A stretch of DNA of 64,000 nucleotides from Caballeronia sordidicola (lineage in GTDB: Bacteria > Pseudomonadota > Gammaproteobacteria > Burkholderiales > Burkholderiaceae), in NCBI RefSeq assembly GCF_000729995.1, contig NZ_JNFG01000026.1, positions 1-64,000 on the forward strand. Reading direction: 5' to 3'. A program made the translations under genes and the position numbers. Of this stretch, positions 16,132-24,521 are shown in pieces; the stretch's first letter is position 1, and the number at the start of each line of letters is the position of its first letter. The notes beneath the pieces are model-generated. The model was not told the origin of the DNA and searched no databases. It was given only the letters and a program-made list of their open reading frames with translations.

Positions 16132-17373
16132 TTAGGGTTTTGGTCCAAGCAAATCCGCAAGCGCAATCGCAACTGTTTTCGTCGCTACCTTCAAGTCTTC
16201 AAGCGCGACCCGCTCGTCGGCCCGATGTCCATTAGCCTCAAGCAGCGTGCGCGGACCGGCGCCATAAATGACGGTCGGTACGCCCGCCTCGCAATACAAG
16301 CGGGCATCGGTATAAAGCGGCACACCTTCGGTAGGAATGTCGCGTTGCAGCGTAACCAGGGCCGCTCGTTGCAACGCTTGTGACAAGCGCTCCGCACCGT
16401 CAAGCGAGCGCAACGGCGACGTCACCAACACCTCTTGTATCTCCACGCCAATGCCCGGCAAGCCTTCCACCGACGCCATGATCAGCGCCTTCAATTGCTT
16501 GAGCACGTCTTGCGGATTCTCTTCCGGCACCACGCGCCGGTCGAATCGCAAACTCACCTTGTCGGGCACCACATTCGTGTTGATGCCGCCTTTGATCAGA
16601 CCCACCACTAACGTAGGATGGTCGATGCCCGGCGTCTGCGAATGGATCTCGCGCAATGCTGCCCGATGCGCATACAGCGCATTGAGCACCGCCGTAGCGG
16701 CCTCCAGCGCGTCATACCCGGTATCGGGCCGCGCCGCGTGCGCCGACTTGCCCCGCACCGTGACTTCCAGGTGGATCGCGCCATTGTGCGCGGTCGTTAT
16801 CGAATAGGAAAAGCCTGCACAGATGGCGTAGTCAGGCTTCACGATGCCCTGCTTCAGCAACCACTCCGGTCCGATCAGGCCGCCAGTTTCTTCGTCATAG
16901 GTCAGGTGCAGCTCCACCGTCCCGGCAAGCGTCGCACCACTCTCGATCAACGCCTTCAACGCGAACGCATAGGTGGCAAAGTCCGATTTCGATACCGCCG
17001 CCCCGCGCCCGATCATGAAACCATCGCGAATCTCCGCGCCGTATGGATCGGCGGTCCAGCCATCGCCGGGGGGCACCACGTCGCCGTGAGCGTTCAGCGC
17101 GATCACCGGCCCCGCGCCAAAGCGATGGCGAACCACCAGGTTCGTCGCGCTGATCATGCCGGCGCGCGTGACGTCTTGCGCCGGCACTACGTGGCGTTCG
17201 ACCGCGAAGCCGATCCTTTCCAACCATTGCGCCGCCATCTCCGCGTGGCCCGCGCAATCGCCCGGCGGATTGTCAGACGGTTTTTGCACGAGCGCGGAAA
17301 GAAACTGGACCTCCTGGTCAAAGTGGTTGTCGACGCAGTCGGTCAGGGTCGAGGTGAGAACGGGTGAGGTCAT
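16132..17373 (-). CDS. M20-family metallo-amidohydrolase (ArgE/DapE type)
   Basis: The 413-residue cytoplasmic protein has the M20 dinuclear zinc motifs: NAHGDVVPPGDGW (His and catalytic Asp), TYDEETGG (Glu pair) and a C-terminal EANGHRADER His. The dimerisation or lid domain lies about residues 190-310. The family includes acetylornithine and succinyl-diaminopimelate deacylases and many peptidases or amidases; the exact substrate is not evident. The start was placed at the ATG at 17373. The gene is divergent from kynU-kynA across 363 bases, so a role linked to tryptophan breakdown (for example on N-acylated intermediates) is possible but speculative. Confidence 0.82.
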   Translation of the reverse strand: MTSPVLTSTLTDCVDNHFDQEVQFLSALVQKPSDNPPGDCAGHAEMAAQWLERIGFAVERHVVPAQDVTRAGMISATNLVVRHRFGAGPVIALNAHGDVVPPGDGWTADPYGAEIRDGFMIGRGAAVSKSDFATYAFALKALIESGATLAGTVELHLTYDEETGGLIGPEWLLKQGIVKPDYAICAGFSYSITTAHNGAIHLEVTVRGKSAHAARPDTGYDALEAATAVLNALYAHRAALREIHSQTPGIDHPTLVVGLIKGGINTNVVPDKVSLRFDRRVVPEENPQDVLKQLKALIMASVEGLPGIGVEIQEVLVTSPLRSLDGAERLSQALQRAALVTLQRDIPTEGVPLYTDARLYCEAGVPTVIYGAGPRTLLEANGHRADERVALEDLKVATKTVAIALADLLGPKP

Positions 17374-17736
17374 GAGCGATGATCTATCCAGGTAACTAGC
17401 TAAGGGTTGGCTGCATGGTAAAGAGTAGCGCGAGAGTAACGCGAGTAGCGCAAGTGACGCCGCTGCCGGCGAGCGGCGCCAGCTTAAGCGATCCGGCGCA
17501 CGCCTTGGTGAGCGCACCCGAATGCCACACATAACAGATCGCCATCAATTTATCGCGCTTAAGCGCGGTTTTCATCGAAGAATATTGCATCAAGATCCAA
17601 GCGCCGCGTTTGTTTCGCAATCAATTAAAGCACGTTCTCGGCTAAGCTTTATGCATGGGCACGCGCTCCGCCAGACGGCGCCGAGACGTGGATTTCCGTC
17701 ACGCACGGACACAATAACTCACCGGAATACGCTTCA
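17374..17736. other. Divergent promoter region between the M20 gene and kynU
   Basis: These 363 bases hold no convincing gene. The region should contain promoters for both flanking genes. I could not identify an operator for a kynurenine-responsive regulator by eye. Confidence 0.5.
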
Positions 17737-18987
17737 ATGAACCATAGAGACGATGCCGCGGCACTCGACCGCGACGATCCGCTAGCCCATTTGCGCGACC
17801 AGTTCGCGCTTGGTCACGACACTATCTATCTTGATGGCAACTCGCTTGGCGTAGCGCCGAAGGCCGCCGCTTCACGCGCCGCCGCTGTCATTACCGGCGA
17901 ATGGGCCGACGGTTTGATCCGCTCGTGGAATACCGCAGGATGGTTCGCGTTGCCCAAGCGGCTTGGCAACAAGCTGGCTCCGTTGATTGGCGCGGCCGAG
18001 GACGAAGTGGTCGTCACCGACACCATCTCCATCAACCTCTTCAAGATCCTGTCGGCAGCGCTGCGGGTAGCCAACGAGCGCGATCCGAAGCGCCGTGTCA
18101 TCGTCTCCGAACGCTCGAATTTTCCGACCGATCTCTACATCGCGCAAGGCCTGATCGAGCAGTTAGATCGCGGATATGAACTGCGACTTGTCGATCATGC
18201 ATCCGAGCTCGCCACCGCTATCGACGAGAACACGGCCGTCGCCATGATCACGCACGTGAACTATCGCACCGGCGCCATGCACGACATGAGCGCGTTGACC
18301 CGCGTGATCCATCAAGCGGGCGCGCTCGCAGTCTGGGACCTGGCTCATTCAGCGGGCGCGGTCCCGGTCGATTTACACGCCGCCGGCGCGGATTACGCGG
18401 TCGGCTGCACCTATAAGTACCTGAATGGCGGACCGGGCTCGCCCGCGTTTATCTGGGTGCCCAAGCGGCTGCAGAATAATTTCTCGCAACCGCTGTCCGG
18501 CTGGTGGGGACACAAAAAACCCTTTGAAATGAGCCCTGAGTATCGACCCGATGACGGTATCGGCCGGTTCCTGTGCGGCACGCAACCTATTGTCTCGATG
18601 TCGATGGTCGAATGCGGCCTCGACGTATTCGGGCAAACCGATATGACCACGTTGCGCCGGAAATCGCTGGCGCTGAGTGACCTGTTCATCGAACTCGTGG
18701 AGACACGTTGCAGCGAATTTCCATTGCAGCTCGTGACGCCGCGGGCACACGCCGAACGCGGATCGCAGGCAAGCTTTGAACATCCGCACGGGTACGAGGT
18801 CATGCAGGCGCTGATCGCGCGTAACGTGATTGGCGATTACCGCGAGCCTCGCATCTTGCGTTTTGGGTTCACGCCGCTTTATACGCGCTATGTGGATGCA
18901 TGGGACGCCGTTGAAACACTGCGCGACGTGCTTGCGACCGAAGCATGGCGTGCACCCGAGTTCGCCGAACGTGGCGCCGTTACCTGA
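17737..18987 (+). CDS. kynU: Kynureninase
   Basis: The 416-residue fold-type I PLP enzyme cleaves kynurenine to anthranilate and alanine in the cytoplasm. Recognisable features are YLDGNSLGVAPK at the N-terminus, the Asp of AVWDLAHSAGAVPVDL that holds the PLP nitrogen, the PLP Lys in CTYKYLNGGPGSPAF (about Lys227), and GWWGHKKPFEM with FLCGTQP, all characteristic of kynureninases. The length is typical. kynA follows after 19 bases, so the two form an operon. The formamidase gene kynB that usually completes the pathway is not in this window. Confidence 0.96.
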   Translation: MNHRDDAAALDRDDPLAHLRDQFALGHDTIYLDGNSLGVAPKAAASRAAAVITGEWADGLIRSWNTAGWFALPKRLGNKLAPLIGAAEDEVVVTDTISINLFKILSAALRVANERDPKRRVIVSERSNFPTDLYIAQGLIEQLDRGYELRLVDHASELATAIDENTAVAMITHVNYRTGAMHDMSALTRVIHQAGALAVWDLAHSAGAVPVDLHAAGADYAVGCTYKYLNGGPGSPAFIWVPKRLQNNFSQPLSGWWGHKKPFEMSPEYRPDDGIGRFLCGTQPIVSMSMVECGLDVFGQTDMTTLRRKSLALSDLFIELVETRCSEFPLQLVTPRAHAERGSQASFEHPHGYEVMQALIARNVIGDYREPRILRFGFTPLYTRYVDAWDAVETLRDVLATEAWRAPEFAERGAVT

Positions 18988-19006
18988 CCCAGGCGGAGAA
19001 CACGCG

Positions 19007-19918
19007 ATGACACAATCACATGAAAGCGAAGGCACGGGCGGCTGTCCCATGGGCTATGGAACGAAGACGGGAACGGCAGGCGATGCTGTGCAGAAACCGG
19101 AAGGCTGGCATGACGCACAGCTCGACTTCTCCGATTCGATGAGCTATGGCGACTACCTTTCGCTCGATACGCTCCTTGCAGCGCAACACCCGCTCTCGCC
19201 CGACCACAACGAAATGCTGTTCATCGTGCAGCACCAGACGAGCGAGTTATGGATGAAGCTCGCGCTGTATGAGCTGCATGCGGCGCTCGCCGCCGTGCGT
19301 CGCGATGACCTGCCGCCAGCGTTCAAGATGCTTGCGCGTGTCTCGCGCATTCTCGATCAGCTGGTCCAGGCATGGAGCGTCCTCGCGACCATGACACCGT
19401 CCGAATACACGGCAATGCGGCCTTATCTGGGGGCGTCGTCTGGATTCCAGTCGCATCAGTACCGGCAGATCGAGTTCCTGCTTGGTAACAAGAACGAGCA
19501 GATGCTCAAGCCGCATGCGCATCGTCCGAACGTGCTTGCCGAGGTCAAGGCGACGCTTGACGGACCCTCGTTCTACGATGAAGTCATCCGCCTGCTTGCC
19601 CGCCGCGGCTTTCCGATCGCACCGGAAAGGCTGGAGCGCGACTGGACTCAGCCGACCACACTCGACGCCAGCGTGGAAGCCGCCTGGCTCACGGTGTATC
19701 GCGAGCCAACGCAGCATTGGGAGCTCTACGAGATGGCGGAAGAGCTCGTCGATCTCGAAGATTCTTTCCGGCAATGGCGCTTCCGTCACGTCACCACCGT
19801 TGAGCGGATCATCGGCTTCAAACAAGGCACGGGTGGAACCAGCGGTGCGCCCTATTTGCGAAAGATGCTGGACGTGGTGCTGTTTCCTGAGCTATGGCAC
19901 GTCAGGACGCTGCTCTGA
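19007..19918 (+). CDS. kynA: Tryptophan 2,3-dioxygenase
   Basis: The 303-residue haem enzyme opens the indole ring of tryptophan to N-formylkynurenine, the first step of the kynurenine route. Conserved segments are MSYGDYLSLDTLL, FIVQHQTSELWMKL (with a catalytic His), GASSGFQSHQYRQIE and RFRHVTTVERIIGFKQGTGGTSG near the C-terminus, which carries the haem-ligating His. The start at 19007 follows GGCGGAG and the kynU stop closely; a frame opening at 18830 would overlap kynU. It is co-transcribed with kynU. The N-terminal 25 residues are a Gly/Thr-rich extension. Confidence 0.96.
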   Translation: MTQSHESEGTGGCPMGYGTKTGTAGDAVQKPEGWHDAQLDFSDSMSYGDYLSLDTLLAAQHPLSPDHNEMLFIVQHQTSELWMKLALYELHAALAAVRRDDLPPAFKMLARVSRILDQLVQAWSVLATMTPSEYTAMRPYLGASSGFQSHQYRQIEFLLGNKNEQMLKPHAHRPNVLAEVKATLDGPSFYDEVIRLLARRGFPIAPERLERDWTQPTTLDASVEAAWLTVYREPTQHWELYEMAEELVDLEDSFRQWRFRHVTTVERIIGFKQGTGGTSGAPYLRKMLDVVLFPELWHVRTLL

Positions 19919-19999
19919 GCGATAGTGCACCGGTCCTACGCGCGGGGTAAAGCAGAACACGCTCTGACAAGCGTCGCGCTTTGCCCGATAATAACCCGC

Positions 20000-20836
20000 A
20001 TGAAAATACTCCCAACTCCCCGTCTCATGCGGCGTGCTTTTCTGGCGTTGCCCGCAGCCCTGCTGCTAGCGTCGTGCGCGACACCTACCGTATCGACATC
20101 ACTCGATACCGCCATCGCCGCGCCGCATCGTGGAGAAAAGGCGCAAGCGCGCGACGTCTACCGGCACCCGAAGGAGACACTGGAATTCTTCGGCCTCGCA
20201 CCGAACCAGAGCGTGCTGGAAATCGCGCCGGGCGGCGGCTGGTACACCGACATCCTCGGGCCTTATTTGCGGGCAAGCGGCACGCTTTACGAAGCGCAAT
20301 ATCTGCCGCCTCAAGGAGCGCTTCCTGCCGGGGAAGCCAAGAATAACGCCTTGTTCGAGCGCAAGCTCGCGGCTTCTCCCGACATCTTCGGAACGGTCGT
20401 GGTCGGCACGTTGCAATCGGGGCAGTTCAGCGGCTTTCCGGCCGGGCTGCAAGTGGATCGCGTGCTGACGTTCCGTAATATCCATAACTGGATAGAAGAC
20501 GGCCAAGTCGATGCCAACCTTCGTGCGTTCTATTCGGTCCTGAAACCGGGCGGCGTGCTCGGCGTGGAAGAGCATCGCGCAATACCGGGTACATCGGTTC
20601 AGCAAATGATCGATACCGGCTACCTGACCGAAGCCTACGTGATCGAGCATGCACAGGCAGCGGGCTTCAAGCTTGCCGCGCGCAGTGAGATCAACAGCAA
20701 TCCCCGCGATACGAAGGACTATCCGCACGGCGTGTGGTCCTTGCCGCCGACCTACCGGGGTGGCGACACTGACCGCTCGCGCTTCGCCGCCATTGGAGAA
20801 TCGGACCGCATGACGCTGCGTTTCGTCAAGCCGTAG
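20000..20836 (+). CDS. Predicted lipoprotein with a class I SAM-dependent methyltransferase fold
   Basis: The 278-residue protein starts with a basic N-terminus, a hydrophobic segment and a lipobox (LLASC, about Cys26), so it is predicted to be a membrane lipoprotein. The following domain has a SAM-binding glycine motif (VLEIAPGGGWYTDIL), a later YSVLKPGGVLGVEEH strand-loop, and other methyltransferase-like features. A SAM enzyme in the envelope is odd because SAM is cytoplasmic. Related annotated proteins exist in proteobacteria, but a demonstrated activity is not known to me. It follows kynA by 81 bases on the same strand; linkage to that pathway is not shown. Confidence 0.8.
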   Translation: MKILPTPRLMRRAFLALPAALLLASCATPTVSTSLDTAIAAPHRGEKAQARDVYRHPKETLEFFGLAPNQSVLEIAPGGGWYTDILGPYLRASGTLYEAQYLPPQGALPAGEAKNNALFERKLAASPDIFGTVVVGTLQSGQFSGFPAGLQVDRVLTFRNIHNWIEDGQVDANLRAFYSVLKPGGVLGVEEHRAIPGTSVQQMIDTGYLTEAYVIEHAQAAGFKLAARSEINSNPRDTKDYPHGVWSLPPTYRGGDTDRSRFAAIGESDRMTLRFVKP

Positions 20837-20957
20837 GCCAGCATGCGCGATCGCAGCATCACGGGCTACCACACGGTTACCGCATTGACGTGGACCGTAG
20901 CTTGCGTGCTATTCGCTGGTCGTCCCTTTCTTCAACGTTCGAATCACAAGGCTATTC

Positions 20958-21569
20958 ATGATCGAAGTCCATCATCTGAACGAATCCCGGTCGCGCCGCA
21001 TTACATGGCTGCTTGAAGAACTCGCACTTGATTACACGGTCCATGCTTACCAGCGCAACCCAAAGACGCGGCTTGCGCCACCCGAGCTCGAAAAGATTCA
21101 TCCGCTGGGTAAAGCCCCCGTGATTCGTGACGGTGACGAAGTGATCTTCGAGTCCGGCGCGATCATCGAATATCTGGTGCGCAAGTATGGCAACGGCCGG
21201 CTTGCGCCCGCAGCGGACTCGCGTGATTACAATCGGTATTTGCAGTTTCTGCACTACGCGGAAGGTTCCGCGATGTTGCCGCTCATGCTCAAGCTCTACA
21301 CAAGCCGGCTTGGCGATGGCGCTGCACCGCTGCAGCCGCGCATTGAAAGTGAAATGCAAAGGCACCTCGGCTTTCTGAATAGCGAGCTCGCGGGACGGGA
21401 CTATTTCATTGGCAATGAACTGACGGGCGCGGACGTCCAGCTGTCGTTCGCCGTCCAGATGGCGGTGAAGTTCTGCGGCGAAGATGCGTACCCCAACCTC
21501 ACGGCGTTCGTCCGGCGCATTGAAGCGCGTGAGGCGTATCGGCGGGCGATTGAGAAGTCGGGCGAGTAA
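20958..21569 (+). CDS. Glutathione S-transferase family protein
   Basis: The 203-residue protein has the two-domain GST layout. The N-terminal thioredoxin-like domain contains NESRSRRITWLLEEL, the cis-Pro loop GKAPVI and the glutathione-binding ESGAIIEYL motif; the C-terminal domain is helical, with LTGADVQLSFAV at the expected N-capping position. It acts in the cytoplasm, conjugating or reducing electrophiles with glutathione; the substrate is unknown. It stands alone and is convergent with a LysR gene. Confidence 0.9.
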   Translation: MIEVHHLNESRSRRITWLLEELALDYTVHAYQRNPKTRLAPPELEKIHPLGKAPVIRDGDEVIFESGAIIEYLVRKYGNGRLAPAADSRDYNRYLQFLHYAEGSAMLPLMLKLYTSRLGDGAAPLQPRIESEMQRHLGFLNSELAGRDYFIGNELTGADVQLSFAVQMAVKFCGEDAYPNLTAFVRRIEAREAYRRAIEKSGE

Positions 21570-21621
21570 GCTGCTCGGGGGTCGTTGGCATCGGCCGAGA
21601 AACGCTAGCTTAGCCACGCCC

Positions 21622-22581
21622 CTACGTCGAAGAAACCGACTTGCGAGTTGCGGCAGAGGCGGTTTTCTGTCGGGCGCGATCAGCAGATGCATTCGCAAAC
21701 CCCTCGGCCACGGCATCGCCAAACACACTGGCTGCACGTGTTAAATTGCCCAACTGAACCGGGTGGACCATCCAGATATCGAGACTTAATGAAAAGTCTT
21801 TCACGTCGACAACAGATAGTTCGGCATACGAACCACTCTGGCGAAGCACAGTCCGCGGCACAAGCCCCAAACCGAGCCCCGCAGCAATCAACTTCAGTTG
21901 CATCTCGGTGCCGTGCGTATCCACGCTTAACCTGAGTTCGCGTCCCACCCCTTGCATCGCCCGTTCCAGCGCGGCACGGTAGCCGCAACCCAGCGGATTG
22001 AGGATCCACTCCTGGTCCGCCAGCGCCAAGATGGTCGAGCGACGCTCAATCACCGGCCGACGCCTGCTCTGGACCACCAGCACCTCGAGCGTCGTGATAA
22101 ACCGCCCTGCCACGTTGTCCGGCAACGTGCTGGGGGACGGCAGCAGCAACGTGGCCGCGTCCAGTTTCCCAAGACTGACCTGTTGCAACAACCCAGTGCT
22201 CCATTCGGTATGCGACTGGACCTCGAGCTTCGGAAACGCCGCTTTCAGACGCATCACCGCGTCGAACAAAACGACCTCCGCTACCACCTGAGAAAGGCCC
22301 AAGCGAAACGTCCCGCTCGGCACAGCGTCTTCCCGGGGAATCTCAAGCAGTTGATTCACGCTGCGCATAAGCGGGACCGCATGTTCGTAGATCCGGCGCG
22401 CAAGCGCGGTTGCCTGAGGCGGCTTGCTGTTGCGGTCCAGAAGTTCCGCGCCAAGGACAGCTTCAAGATGCTGAATCCGCCGCGATATAGCCGATTGCGT
22501 CAGCGACAGCACATCCGCCGCCCGCGTCAACGAATTGTGGTCGAGCACCGCAACCAGGGTTTTAAGGTCTTCGAATAACAT
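21622..22581 (-). CDS. LysR-family transcriptional regulator
   Basis: The 319-residue protein has an N-terminal winged helix (residues 1-60; LTRAADVLSLTQSAISRRIQHLE) and a LysR substrate-binding domain. The C-terminal 25 residues are a low-complexity tail rich in Ala, Ser and Thr. It is divergent from the tautomerase gene at 22691 across 109 bases, the standard arrangement in which a LysR protein controls its neighbour. The inducer is unknown. Confidence 0.9.
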   Translation of the reverse strand: MLFEDLKTLVAVLDHNSLTRAADVLSLTQSAISRRIQHLEAVLGAELLDRNSKPPQATALARRIYEHAVPLMRSVNQLLEIPREDAVPSGTFRLGLSQVVAEVVLFDAVMRLKAAFPKLEVQSHTEWSTGLLQQVSLGKLDAATLLLPSPSTLPDNVAGRFITTLEVLVVQSRRRPVIERRSTILALADQEWILNPLGCGYRAALERAMQGVGRELRLSVDTHGTEMQLKLIAAGLGLGLVPRTVLRQSGSYAELSVVDVKDFSLSLDIWMVHPVQLGNLTRAASVFGDAVAEGFANASADRARQKTASAATRKSVSST

Positions 22582-22690
22582 GCTTGAGTCTCATGATTCA
22601 TATGAAAACTATGCGCTTGATGCACGTTTCCATCTAGTCTAATCTTCATTGCAGCAAGTTCCCATTCCCAATTAAGCCTGAGGTCAAACC

Positions 22691-23080
22691 ATGCCACTCG
22701 TTCGAATCAATCTTGCGCAGACTGCATCGCCGGAAGTCGTTCAAGCAATCAGCAACGTCGTGTACGACGCCATGATCGATGTCGTCAAAGTGCCGGAGCA
22801 CGACAAGTTTCAGATCATCACGCGCCATGCGCCTGACGAATTGATCTACCCGGCCGAGGGATACCTGGGCGTGACCTACACGCCGGGGATCGTATTTATC
22901 CAGGTGACATGGAACACCGGCCGCACGATCGAGATGAAGAAAGCGTTTTACCGCGCGGTGGCAGACGGCATACACGCGAAGACGAGCGTACGAAAAGAAG
23001 ATGTCTGGATCAACCTGGTCGAGGTGAATCGCGAGGACTGGTCGTTCGGCAATGGCGACATGCACTACGCGCCGAAGTAA
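22691..23080 (+). CDS. Tautomerase superfamily protein
   Basis: The 129-residue protein starts Met-Pro, leaving the N-terminal Pro that acts as general base or acid in the 4-oxalocrotonate tautomerase/MSAD/MIF superfamily. The length matches fused beta-alpha-beta members (about 130 residues) such as malonate semialdehyde decarboxylase-like proteins. A region of conserved type is KFQIITRH, and the second beta-alpha-beta unit includes VFIQVTWNTGRTIEMKKAFYRAV. It is probably controlled by the divergent LysR gene. Tautomerase versus decarboxylase or hydratase activity cannot be settled from sequence. Confidence 0.87.
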   Translation: MPLVRINLAQTASPEVVQAISNVVYDAMIDVVKVPEHDKFQIITRHAPDELIYPAEGYLGVTYTPGIVFIQVTWNTGRTIEMKKAFYRAVADGIHAKTSVRKEDVWINLVEVNREDWSFGNGDMHYAPK

Positions 23081-23150
23081 CCACTGCATGCGAATGAAGC
23101 CTTGCCGGTCACGCACGTACGCGGCCGGCGGCCGGCCACCCGATCAAGCG

Positions 23151-23861
23151 CTAATGCGGACGCCTATGATTAAACGCAATGAACACGCCCATCAGCGTGA
23201 CAAAAGCCAGCACGAGCAAGGTCGCGTTGAACAGCACATGCGGATAGCCGAGTTCACCGACATCAATGAACGGATAAGGATAAAAGTCCGACGTGCTGCC
23301 GCGCCAGAGTGTGACGCAGAGATAACCTAGCGGATAGATCAGCCAAAGCAGGCATTGCCGCAATGTCAGATGGAAGCGCGGCACGAACAACACCCAGTAG
23401 ATTATCGACAACACGGGAATAACGGTGTGCAGGCATTCGTTGAGGACCGCGCGATATCCCGAAGGCGTCCACAGGTGACGCAGCAACAGGTTATAAGCCA
23501 GCCCGACAAACACGATGTACACCACGACCGCCGTCACCACCGGCGGCTTGCGAAAAAATCGCCCGAGCGGCGAGCGGCCAAGTGCGGCGACGAACGAAAA
23601 ACAAAGGGCGACAGTAAATACGGTCAGGTTCGTCAGATAGCTGCTAAGGCGTTCAAACCCATCGAATACGCTTAAGCCCCGGGCTAGCATCCGGTGGACC
23701 GTGACGTCGGTTTGCGTGGCGAGCGCCAGCCACGCAATTGTCGCGATGCACGCCGCCAGCAATAACGACGCCGTGCCGGGCGTATGCAAAGGCAACGCGT
23801 GCTCTACCCCGGATTGCTTGGAGCGCGGGGTCTGGCTTTCAGAGGAAATTAGCTTGGGCAT
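23151..23861 (-). CDS. Pr6Pr family membrane protein
   Basis: The 236-residue protein has about six hydrophobic helices with Pro-rich ends and matches the bacterial Pr6Pr (FAR-17a/AIG1-like) family in size and in the LTNLTVFTV, SGYRAVLNECLHTVIPVLSIIYW and YPLGYL segments. The HTVIPV and YPFIDV parts carry the conserved polar residues of this group. It is an inner-membrane protein of unknown function in bacteria; animal relatives hydrolyse fatty-acid esters of hydroxy fatty acids. It stands alone between a tautomerase gene and a DUF1488 gene. Confidence 0.82.
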   Translation of the reverse strand: MPKLISSESQTPRSKQSGVEHALPLHTPGTASLLLAACIATIAWLALATQTDVTVHRMLARGLSVFDGFERLSSYLTNLTVFTVALCFSFVAALGRSPLGRFFRKPPVVTAVVVYIVFVGLAYNLLLRHLWTPSGYRAVLNECLHTVIPVLSIIYWVLFVPRFHLTLRQCLLWLIYPLGYLCVTLWRGSTSDFYPYPFIDVGELGYPHVLFNATLLVLAFVTLMGVFIAFNHRRPH

Positions 23862-23951
23862 GCTGCGATTTTATACGCGGCAAGGACTGAAGCGCAGTTC
23901 GCAGGCGCGCTAGCGTACGGCGACCCGCCGGAGCAAGTACGTCCAATAGGC

Positions 23952-24203
23952 TCAGGATATCTTGAAGATGTTTTGCGAGCCGCGTACGTACAGGCCTTCG
24001 GCCTTCAGAAGAATGCGTTCGCGGTACAGATCGAAGGCGGCGAGGACGGCCGATTCGCCCGACCCCATTTGCGGATTGAAACTCGATAGAGCCGCGTCGT
24101 CTATCTGGAATGAAATCTCGCGCGAACCGTCATACCCCCAAAAGCACACGCAGTGCCGGGAGTCGTCGTAGGAACGGCTTGGGTTCGGGAAATTGAGTTT
24201 CAT
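23952..24203 (-). CDS. DUF1488 domain protein
   Basis: The 83-residue protein begins MKLNFPNPSRSYDDSRHCVCFWGYDGSREISFQI in outline (family signature FPNPSRS and RFWGYD), followed by a helix with the invariant-looking FDLYRERI. This is the DUF1488 pattern common in Burkholderia and Ralstonia. It is soluble, with no signal peptide. Function is unknown and neighbours give no clue. Confidence 0.85.
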   Translation of the reverse strand: MKLNFPNPSRSYDDSRHCVCFWGYDGSREISFQIDDAALSSFNPQMGSGESAVLAAFDLYRERILLKAEGLYVRGSQNIFKIS

Positions 24204-24521
24204 ACGCCATCCTAGTCCTATTAGTGTGACGCGCGCGACGGTGTTATTCCTAGTAATTACCCTGACCTAACACTCCCCCGCCAAGCGTAATGTTCCGACA
24301 CCAACAAAATCGGGAAGCAATTACCGCCAGCCGGCTAGCAAGCATTTAAGCCTTAAGCCGGCGCACTACCTGTACGTCTTTTGTAATGAACGCGGCGCCT
24401 CGATGCTCTCGCATCACGCCCCCCGGTTCAAGTAGACTCTGCTGCCACGCAATCGATTGATCCCTCGGCGCCTTGCTCGCAGGCGCGTCGTTGGCTCTAC
24501 CAGAAATACGCTCGCCGCCTA
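24204..24521. other. Divergent intergenic region before the MFS exporter
   Basis: These 318 bases are somewhat lower in GC than the flanks and contain no recognised gene. They separate the DUF1488 gene (leftward) and the MFS gene (rightward). No clear operator was seen. Confidence 0.5.
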
